DNA of 64,000 nucleotides from Erwinia sp. JUb26 (GTDB taxonomy: Bacteria > Pseudomonadota > Gammaproteobacteria > Enterobacterales > Enterobacteriaceae), in contig NZ_RJVB01000009.1 of NCBI RefSeq assembly GCF_003751505.1, positions 208,943 to 272,942 of the forward strand, in the 5' to 3' direction. How positions within the stretch are numbered: position 1 is the stretch's first letter; each line of letters begins with the position of its first letter. Positions 57,677-64,000 of the stretch are shown in pieces. The translations under genes were made by a program, and so were the position numbers. The notes below the pieces were generated by a model. That model was not told where the DNA came from. It was given only the letters and a program-made list of their open reading frames with translations, and made no database searches.

Positions 57677-60346
57677 ATGAGCCAACGCGGTTTAGAAGCA
57701 CTGTTGCGACCGAAATCGATCGCCGTGATCGGTGCCTCCACCCGGCCCGAGCGTGCCGGATATCTGATGATGCGCAACCTGCTGGCGGGCGGGTTCAGCG
57801 GACCGGTACTGCCGGTGACGCCAAAATATCAGGCGGTTTGCGGCGTTCTGGCCTGGCCGGATATTGCCAGCCTGCCGCTTTCCCCGGATCTGGCCATTAT
57901 CTGTACGCACGCCCGACGTAATCTGGAGCTGCTGACCGCACTCGGCGAACGCGGCTGTAAAGCCTGCATTATTCTCTCCGCCCCCGCCAGCCAGCTGGCC
58001 GAACTGGAAGCCTGCGCCAGCCGCTGGCAAATCCGGCTGCTCGGCCCGAACAGTCTTGGGCTGCTGGCTCCCTGGCAGGGGCTGAATGCCAGCTTCTCGC
58101 CGGTGCCGATCCTCAAAGGCAAACTGGCGTTTATCTCGCAGTCGGCGGCGGTGTCAAACACCATTCTTGACTGGGCGCAGCAGCGCCAGCTCGGCTTTTC
58201 CTGGTTTATCGCGCTGGGTGACAGCCTGGATATTGATGCTGACGATCTGCTCGACTTTTTGGCGCGCGATGGCAAGACGAGCGCGATCCTGCTTTATCTG
58301 GAGCATCTCAGCGACGCCAGGCGCTTTGTTTCTGCCGCCCGCAGCGCATCGCGCAATAAACCGATTCTGGTGATCAAAAGCGGCCGCAGTCCGCATGCCC
58401 ACCAGTTGCTGAAGTCTCACGGCGGGATGGATGCCGCCTGGGATGCCGCTATTCAGCGCGCCGGTCTGCTGCGGGTGCAGGATACCCACGAACTGTTTTC
58501 GGCGGTGGAAACGCTCAGCCATATGCGCCCGCTGCGCGGCGAGCGCCTGATGATTATCAGCAACGGCGGCGCCCCTTCTGCACTGGCACTGGACGAGCTT
58601 TACGACCGAAACGGCAAGCTGGCAACGCTAAGTGAGTCTTTACTTACTGAACTTGGCGAGCGCCTGCCGGAAGGCATTACGCCGGGTAATCCGCTGGACT
58701 TAAAGGATGACGCCACGCCGGAGCGCTACCTGCAGGCGCTGTCGCTGCTGCTCGACAGCCACGATGTTGATGCACTGCTGATCATCCATGCGCCCAGCGC
58801 CGTTGCCCCGCCAACCCTGACCGCTCAGCGCGTGATTGAGCTGGTGAAACAGCATCCGCGCGGCAGACAGGTCACACTGCTGACCAACTGGTGCGGCGAG
58901 CACTCTTCGCAGGAAGCCCGCCGGCTGTTCAACGATGCAGGGATCCCCACCTACCGCACACCGGAGGGCACGGTCACGGCGTTTATGCATATGGTTGAGT
59001 ACCGCCGCAACCAGAAGCAGCTGCGCGAAACCCCGGCTCTGCCCGCCAACCTGACCGCCAATACCGGCGATGCCCATTTACTGATCGAGCAGGCCCTGGA
59101 AAACGGTGCCACTACGCTGGACACGCACGAGGTTCAGCCCATCCTGCAGGCCTACGGCCTGAACACGCTGCCCACCTGGATTGCCGGGGACAGCAGCGAA
59201 GCCGTGCAAATCGCCACGCAGATTGGCTATCCGGTGGCGCTGAAGCTGCGCTCGCCGGATATCCGCCATAAATCTGACGTTCAGGGGGTGATGCTCTATC
59301 TGCGCACCGCCAGTGAGGTGCAGCAGGCGGCGGATGCGATTATCGATCGCGTCAGGCTGACTTCGCCGCAGGCACGCATCCACGGCCTGCTGGTGCAGGG
59401 AATGGCAAACCGCGCCGGAGCGCAGGAACTGCGGGTGGTAGTTGAGCAGGATCCACTTTTCGGCCCGGTGATTATGCTGGGAGAAGGCGGCATTACCTGG
59501 CAGGGCGACCGTCAGGCGGTGGTGGCGCTGCCGCCGCTGAATATGACGCTGGCCCGCTATCTGGTGATTCAGGCGATTAAAAGCGGCAAAATTCGCGGGC
59601 GCAGCGCGCTGCATCCGCTCGATGTTGTTGGCCTGAGCCAGGTGCTGGTACAGGTGTCAAACCTGATTGTCGACTGCCCGCAGATTGTCCGGCTGGATAT
59701 CCATCCCCTACTCGCCACCGGCACCGAGTTTACGCTGCTGGACGTGACGCTACAGCTGGCAGAATTCAACGGCGATGCGGAAGATCGTTTGACTATCCGC
59801 CCCTATCCGCACGCGCTGGAGGAGACTATCTTCCTAAAGAATGGCCAGGAGTGCCTCTTCAGGCCCATTCTGCCGGAAGATGAACCTCTGCTGCAGCAGT
59901 TTATCGCGCAGGTCACCAAAGAAGATCTCTACTATCGCTACTTCAGCGAGATCAACGAGTTCACCCATGACGATTTGGCTAACATGACGCAAATCGACTA
60001 CGATCGGGAAATGGCGATCGTTGCCGTCCGCCAGCATAACGGGCTGGATGAGATTATCGGCGTGACCCGCGCCATTTCGGATGCGGATAATATCGACGCG
60101 GAGTTTTCCGTGCTGGTGCGCTCCGATCTAAAGGGGCTGGGGCTCGGCCGCCGCCTGCTGGAGAAGATGATCGTCTACACTCGCGATCACGGCCTGCAGC
60201 AGCTGAATGGGATTACGATGCCGCGTAATCAGGGCATGCTGGCGCTGGCACGCAAGCTGGGGTTTGCCGTAGACGTACAGCTGGAAGACGACATTGTTGG
60301 CCTGTCGCTGTCACTGCTGGCGCAGGAAGGTTGCAAGGAAAAGTAA
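57677..60346 (+). CDS. patZ: Protein lysine acetyltransferase Pat (YfiQ)
   Basis: 889-residue two-domain enzyme. About 1-690 is an NDP-forming acyl-CoA synthetase-like part (IAVIGASTRPERAGYLMMRNLL for CoA binding, an ATP-grasp region around 480-690 with GYPVALKLRSPDIRHKSDVQGV), catalytically degenerate in this family. The C-terminal GNAT domain (about 720-880) holds the acetyl-CoA loop LVRSDLKGLGLGRRLLEKM. It acetylates and inhibits acetyl-CoA synthetase. A 99-bp gap separates it from pssA. Confidence 0.95.
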   Translation: MSQRGLEALLRPKSIAVIGASTRPERAGYLMMRNLLAGGFSGPVLPVTPKYQAVCGVLAWPDIASLPLSPDLAIICTHARRNLELLTALGERGCKACIILSAPASQLAELEACASRWQIRLLGPNSLGLLAPWQGLNASFSPVPILKGKLAFISQSAAVSNTILDWAQQRQLGFSWFIALGDSLDIDADDLLDFLARDGKTSAILLYLEHLSDARRFVSAARSASRNKPILVIKSGRSPHAHQLLKSHGGMDAAWDAAIQRAGLLRVQDTHELFSAVETLSHMRPLRGERLMIISNGGAPSALALDELYDRNGKLATLSESLLTELGERLPEGITPGNPLDLKDDATPERYLQALSLLLDSHDVDALLIIHAPSAVAPPTLTAQRVIELVKQHPRGRQVTLLTNWCGEHSSQEARRLFNDAGIPTYRTPEGTVTAFMHMVEYRRNQKQLRETPALPANLTANTGDAHLLIEQALENGATTLDTHEVQPILQAYGLNTLPTWIAGDSSEAVQIATQIGYPVALKLRSPDIRHKSDVQGVMLYLRTASEVQQAADAIIDRVRLTSPQARIHGLLVQGMANRAGAQELRVVVEQDPLFGPVIMLGEGGITWQGDRQAVVALPPLNMTLARYLVIQAIKSGKIRGRSALHPLDVVGLSQVLVQVSNLIVDCPQIVRLDIHPLLATGTEFTLLDVTLQLAEFNGDAEDRLTIRPYPHALEETIFLKNGQECLFRPILPEDEPLLQQFIAQVTKEDLYYRYFSEINEFTHDDLANMTQIDYDREMAIVAVRQHNGLDEIIGVTRAISDADNIDAEFSVLVRSDLKGLGLGRRLLEKMIVYTRDHGLQQLNGITMPRNQGMLALARKLGFAVDVQLEDDIVGLSLSLLAQEGCKEK

Positions 60347-60420
60347 ATCTAACGCCTTTCATACAAACTAATGGTATTATTCTCGGTTAGGGTCATGATT
60401 TTACGGATAAAGGCCATTCT

Positions 60421-60462
60421 ATGAACAGAGAAGAAACGCACTGTGATGTTGTCAAATTTTAA
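60421..60462 (+). CDS. Short leader frame upstream of pssA
   Basis: ATG 60421 opens a 13-codon frame (MNREETHCDVVKF) that ends at TAA 60460-60462, inside the pssA coding region and out of frame with it. An AAGG-like ribosome site precedes it. E. coli is annotated with a putative pssA leader peptide (PssL) in the same place. Ribosomes on this frame would cross the pssA start, so it may tune translation. Confidence 0.45.
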   Translation: MNREETHCDVVKF

Positions 60463-61801
60463 ACGCAATAAACACCAACAGCACCTTGCGCAACTGCCTA
60501 AACTCTCTCAGTCAGTTGCTGATTTCACGACGCTGTATTCCCCTGCGGATTTTCGCCAGACGCTGCTGGAAAAAATCGCCGCGGCGACACAGCGTATCTG
60601 CATCGTGGCCCTGTATCTGGAAAATGATGAAGGCGGCCAGGCGATCCTTTCAGCGCTTTACGCGGCGAAACGCCTGCGCCCCACGCTGGATATCTGCGTG
60701 CTGGTTGACTGGCATCGCGCTCAGCGTGGCCGAATCGGTGCCGCAGCCTCGGCAACCAATGCCGACTGGTACTGTGAAATGGCCAGCCAGAACCAGGATA
60801 TCGCGATCCCGGTTTACGGTATTCCGGTTAACACCCGCGAAGCGCTGGGCGTGCTGCACCTGAAAGGTTCGATTATTGATGATACGGTGCTGTATACCGG
60901 TGCCAGCTTCAATGATGTTTATCTGCATCAGCGTGACAGATATCGCTATGACCGCTATCAGCTCATCACCAACCGTGAGCTGGCCGATACGATGTTCAGG
61001 TGGATCGATAAAAACCTGATCCAGGCCGAAGCGGTCCATCGCCTCGATCGTCATCAGCGTCCTAAAAGCCCGGAAATTAAAAATGAAACCCGCCAGTTCC
61101 GTCAGGATCTGCGCGGCTTTGATTATCAGTTCACCGGCAATGCCAACAATGAACAGCTGGCGGTCACGCCGCTGGTCGGGTTAGGCAAGCGCAGCCTGCT
61201 GAATAAAACTATCTATCATCTGATGCCCTGCGCCGAGCGCAAGCTGACGATCTGTACCCCCTATTTCAACCTGCCCGCAATCCTGGTGCGTAATATCATT
61301 TGGCTGCTGCGCCGGGGTAAAGAGGTTGAGATTATCATTGGCGATAAGACGGCGAATGATTTTTATATCCCGGAAGATCAACCGTTTAAAATCATCGGTG
61401 CGCTTCCTTACCTGTATGAAATCAACCTGCGCCGTTTCCTCAGCCGCCTGCAATATTACATTGATGTCGGGCAGCTGACGGTGCGCTTGTGGAAAGACGG
61501 CGAAAACAGTTATCACCTGAAAGGACTGTGGGTGGATGATGAATGGATTATGGTCACCGGTAATAACCTGAACCCTCGCGCCTGGCGTCTCGATCTGGAA
61601 AATGCGATCCTGATCCACGATCCGCTTCAGCAGTTGAGTGAACAGCGCGATCGCGAGCTGGGTCTGATTCGTCAGCACACCACCGTGGTCCAGAACTTCC
61701 GCGATCTTGAAAGCATCGCCGATTATCCGGTTAAGGTCCGTAAGCTGATTCGTCGCCTGCGGCGTATCCGTATTGACCGGCTGATTAGCCGCATTCTGTA
61801 G
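60446..61801 (+). CDS. pssA: CDP-diacylglycerol-serine O-phosphatidyltransferase
   Basis: 451-residue phosphatidylserine synthase that commits CDP-diacylglycerol to phosphatidylethanolamine. The phospholipase D type HKD motifs are both present as HLKGSIIDD and HLKGLWVDD. The ATG at 60446 gives the E. coli length; a GTG at 60443 precedes it. The basic C-terminus RKLIRRLRRIRIDRLISRIL fits binding to anionic lipid and ribosomes. Confidence 0.97.
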   Translation: MLSNFKRNKHQQHLAQLPKLSQSVADFTTLYSPADFRQTLLEKIAAATQRICIVALYLENDEGGQAILSALYAAKRLRPTLDICVLVDWHRAQRGRIGAAASATNADWYCEMASQNQDIAIPVYGIPVNTREALGVLHLKGSIIDDTVLYTGASFNDVYLHQRDRYRYDRYQLITNRELADTMFRWIDKNLIQAEAVHRLDRHQRPKSPEIKNETRQFRQDLRGFDYQFTGNANNEQLAVTPLVGLGKRSLLNKTIYHLMPCAERKLTICTPYFNLPAILVRNIIWLLRRGKEVEIIIGDKTANDFYIPEDQPFKIIGALPYLYEINLRRFLSRLQYYIDVGQLTVRLWKDGENSYHLKGLWVDDEWIMVTGNNLNPRAWRLDLENAILIHDPLQQLSEQRDRELGLIRQHTTVVQNFRDLESIADYPVKVRKLIRRLRRIRIDRLISRIL

Positions 61802-61820
61802 TGACCAAAGCCGTTCCACA

Positions 61821-61845
61821 GCCTCGTTTTTAACGGGGCTTTTTT
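61821..61845 (+). terminator. Terminator between pssA and yfiM
   Basis: GCCTCGTT (61821-61828) pairs with AACGGGGC (61832-61839), with one G-T pair, and is followed by T residues to 61845. Its T run ends shortly before the yfiM ribosome site, so yfiM depends on read-through or its own promoter. Confidence 0.8.
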
Positions 61846-61860
61846 ATATCGGAGGCAGCA

Positions 61861-62181
61861 GTGCGCAGATTTGTTCCGCTGGTTTTGCTTTGCTGTAGCG
61901 GCTGCAGCCATATGGCCCAGGATCAATGGACCGGGCGCGATAAGGCTCAGCACTTTATCTCTTCTGCCTTTCTGGCGGCGGCAGGCAATGCGTACGGGGA
62001 ACGGCAGAACTGGAGTGATGGCCGCAGTGCCAGCTTTGGCCTGACGTTTGCTATTTCTCTCGGTGCGGCAAAGGAGTTGTACGACAGCCGGGAAGGCGGC
62101 AGCGGATGGAGCTGGAAGGATTTTACCTGGGATTTAGCCGGTGCTGCCACCGGCTATACGTTGTGGAACCTCGGTCACTAA
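61861..62181 (+). CDS. yfiM: YfiM family lipoprotein
   Basis: 106-residue predicted lipoprotein read from GTG 61861 with GGAGG 5 bp upstream. The lipobox LCCSGC places the lipidated cysteine at about residue 15. The [23 protein letters not shown] and [32 protein letters not shown] stretches define the family. Function unknown. The stop directly abuts the stop of convergent kgtP. Confidence 0.92.
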   Translation: MRRFVPLVLLCCSGCSHMAQDQWTGRDKAQHFISSAFLAAAGNAYGERQNWSDGRSASFGLTFAISLGAAKELYDSREGGSGWSWKDFTWDLAGAATGYTLWNLGH

Positions 62182-63474
62182 TTACAGCTTAAGGCCTTTC
62201 CCACGTTTATGTAGCATCAGCGAGACAAGGAAAGTCACCGCGCCCATCAGGGAAACGTACCAGAAGAACGCGGTTTCACTGCCCGCCGCCTTCAGCGATA
62301 AGGCAACGTATTCCGCCGATCCCCCGAACAGCGCATTGGCCACCGCATAGGACAGGCCAACCCCCAGCGCCCTGACCTGCGGCGGAAACATCTCAGCCTT
62401 CAGGATGCCGCTAATCGAGGTGTAGAAGCTGGTAATCACCAGCGCCAGCATCACAAGGACAAAGGCGATGATCGGATCGTGTACGCTTTGCAGCAGCGTC
62501 AGGATCGGCACCGTACACACCGCAGCCAGCCCGCCAAAGATCAACATTGAGCTTCTTCGCCCAATTTTGTCTGACAATCCACCGATGATCGGCTGCAGCA
62601 GCATGAAGATAAACAGCGCGGCCGTCATCAGGCCGCTGGCCGTTTTATGATCCATGCCAGACGTGTTGACCAGATATTTCTGCATGTAGGTGGTGAAGGT
62701 ATAAAAGCTCAGAGATCCGCCGGCGGTAAAGCCGAGAACCATCAGGAAAGCACGACGGTGCTTCCATAAACCGATCAGCGATCCAGCATCCTTACTCTCG
62801 CGTGAGGCGCTGTCTGAAGTTTCATTCAGTGAACGCCGCAGATACAGCGCAACGATAGCCAGGGCTGCACCCACCGCAAACGGGATGCGCCATCCCCAGC
62901 TGCGCAGGTCTTCATCAGAAAGAATTTGCTGGAGCACTACCACCGTCAGCAATGCCAGTAGCTGGCCGCCAATTAACGTAACATATTGAAAGGAAGCATA
63001 AAAACCCTTACGCCCTTCTGCAGCCACTTCACTCATATAGGTTGCGCTGGTGCCGTATTCCCCACCCACTGATAGTCCCTGGAACAGGCGCGCCAGCAGC
63101 AGCAGCGCCGGAGCCCAGACGCCAATGGTGTCATAGCCCGGCAGACAGGCAATAACCAGCGAACCGAAACACATCATGCAGACGGAAATCAGCATTGAGG
63201 TTTTACGTCCGTGCTTATCTCCAATGTAACCAAACAGCCAGCCGCCAATCGGACGCATCAGGAATCCTGCTGCGAAAATACCGGCCGTCTGTAACAGTTG
63301 GGTAGTTGGATTTCCCGAGGGAAAGAAGATATGAGCAAAATAAAGCGAGCAGAATGAGTAAACGTAAAAATCGAACCATTCAACCAGATTGCCTGACGAT
63401 GCGCCAACAATCGCCCAGATTCGTTGCCGTGCAGTCAGCGTGCTTACCTGCTGCTTTTCGGTGATAGAGTCCAT
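62182..63474 (-). CDS. kgtP: Alpha-ketoglutarate:proton symporter
   Basis: 430-residue MFS metabolite:proton symporter that imports 2-oxoglutarate. I use ATG 63474 (MDSITEKQQ) with AGGA 6-7 bp upstream; an open frame extends further. [18 protein letters not shown], the [13 protein letters not shown] loop and [20 protein letters not shown] are diagnostic. Position before the rRNA operon matches kgtP-rrnG in E. coli. Confidence 0.96.
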   Translation of the reverse strand: MDSITEKQQVSTLTARQRIWAIVGASSGNLVEWFDFYVYSFCSLYFAHIFFPSGNPTTQLLQTAGIFAAGFLMRPIGGWLFGYIGDKHGRKTSMLISVCMMCFGSLVIACLPGYDTIGVWAPALLLLARLFQGLSVGGEYGTSATYMSEVAAEGRKGFYASFQYVTLIGGQLLALLTVVVLQQILSDEDLRSWGWRIPFAVGAALAIVALYLRRSLNETSDSASRESKDAGSLIGLWKHRRAFLMVLGFTAGGSLSFYTFTTYMQKYLVNTSGMDHKTASGLMTAALFIFMLLQPIIGGLSDKIGRRSSMLIFGGLAAVCTVPILTLLQSVHDPIIAFVLVMLALVITSFYTSISGILKAEMFPPQVRALGVGLSYAVANALFGGSAEYVALSLKAAGSETAFFWYVSLMGAVTFLVSLMLHKRGKGLKL

Positions 63475-63886
63475 TGATAATCCTCGTGAGTTTTTCCTCG
63501 CCAGCTTTAGTGCCAAAGAAAATGATTGTAGTGATGATGTTGTGTTTATAACATTATGATTTATATGGCATACAGCCTTTTATACTCATGCCGATTATGA
63601 CATATGCAGAGAAAATTATTCGGACATCTAACACGGTGGATTTAGCGATTTTAACTATTCTGCGGCGCAAAACGGGTAGCTCGCAACGTCTTGTCCGGTG
63701 TAATTAACGCAGGATCATTGGACGATCGCCGTCGCCAGCGACGTTAAAATTGAGCTGGATATAGTCTTGGATTTAAATAACGTCGGAGAGGTTGCTGATT
63801 TTATTGAAATCTGGATGTCAGCGCAGAGAAAGCAGAATACGGGACTGTAAAATGGCTACTTCAGGGGAATTTTAAACTGTGCAAAC
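63475..63886. other. kgtP / rRNA operon intergenic region
   Basis: About 410 bp. The left part is AT-rich and must carry the kgtP promoter. A 48-codon open stretch without a start lies at 63704-63850 and is listed separately. No RNA gene was recognised here. Confidence 0.4.
63704..63850 (+). pseudogene. Possible gene remnant upstream of the rRNA terminator
   Basis: A 48-codon open stretch between TAA 63701-63703 and TAA 63848-63850, without a normal start codon. The translation contains KIELDIVLDLNNVGEVADFI, which looks protein-like in composition, but I recognise no family. It could be the C-terminal remnant of a lost gene or chance. Confidence 0.25.
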
Positions 63887-64000
63887 GCAAAAAGGCCATC
63901 CGTGAGGATGGCCTTCTGCTTTATCTGATGCCTGGCACTTCCCTACAATACTCGTATCATCCTGATACTCGCCCCTTCGGGGCCGCCGCAGGCGGCGTTC
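63887..64000 (-). terminator. Distal terminator (T2-type) region of an rRNA operon
   Basis: On the minus strand AAGGCCATCC-TCAC-GGATGGCCTT (63915-63892) followed by TTTTTGCG is the rrn T2 hairpin known from E. coli rrnB. Before it stands GTAGGGAAGTGCCAGGCAT (63946-63928), a copy of the 5S 3' end. The stretch to 64000 (GAACGCCGCC..., GCCCCGAAGGGGC hairpin) resembles the rrnB T1-T2 spacer. The 5S gene itself should lie just right of the window. Confidence 0.8.

Noticed and set aside
63928..63960. Complete 5S rRNA gene at the right edge
   Set aside because: Only about 20-30 bases match the 5S 3' end; the rest of the edge sequence is terminator-spacer type, so the gene itself is outside.

Overview
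The window looks like a chromosomal segment of an Enterobacterales bacterium. Nearly every core gene is close to its Escherichia coli K-12 counterpart in sequence, length and orientation, including a tmRNA with the tag ANDENYALAA. The mix of E. coli-type core genes, a rearranged core order and plant-associate-type accessory genes makes Erwiniaceae (Erwinia/Pantoea group) my best guess. That placement is inference; I cannot name a species.

Layout. (1) 1-11128: lepB (cut by the window edge), lepA, the envelope-stress operon rpoE-rseA-rseB-rseC on the minus strand with a leader peptide, then nadB, trmN6, srmB, grcA and ung. (2) 11136-16864: grpE, nadK, recN, bamE, rnfH, ratA, smpB and the tmRNA gene ssrA. 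(3) 16865-39106: about 22 kb of accessory genes between ssrA and tsx/ygaC, a stretch that carries prophage in E. coli K-12. No integrase, transposase or phage gene is visible. It holds small catabolic and transport units: an alpha/beta hydrolase; a GntR-regulated DapA-family lyase plus aldehyde dehydrogenase; a YddG-type exporter and an MFS transporter; MarR and GlxA-type regulators facing a UbiX/UbiD decarboxylase pair; an orphan VasL-type type VI secretion protein; a HAD hydrolase, small-molecule kinase, class III PLP enzyme and Lrp-type regulator; and a three-gene envelope cluster (beta-barrel, Omp85-type barrel without POTRA domains, DUF4056-like protein). (4) 39107-54925: tsx, ygaC, ygaM, nrdHIEF (oxygen-tolerant ribonucleotide reductase), proVWX (glycine betaine uptake), an intact ygaY-like transporter, ygaZH, mprA and emrAB. 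(5) 55002-64000: yfiF, trxC, tapT, patZ, pssA, yfiM and kgtP, ending in the distal terminator region of a minus-strand rRNA operon whose 5S gene lies just beyond the right edge.

Compared with E. coli K-12, the block grpE...emrB sits between ung and yfiF, which are neighbours in K-12; orientations are unchanged. The most interesting accessory unit is the kinase plus class III PLP enzyme pair with a HAD protein and an Lrp regulator. It has the architecture of an amino-alcohol (or hydroxy-amine) O-phosphate phospho-lyase pathway, and its promoter lies between the arms of a perfect 10-bp inverted repeat. The envelope trio and the UbiX/UbiD cluster come next.

Regulatory sites supported by sequence include a sigma-E promoter before rpoE, an FNR class II promoter before grcA, a sigma-32 promoter before grpE, a LexA box before recN, a CRP site before tsx and a pair of NrdR boxes before nrdH. 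All functions are read from sequence by recognition; no database search was run.
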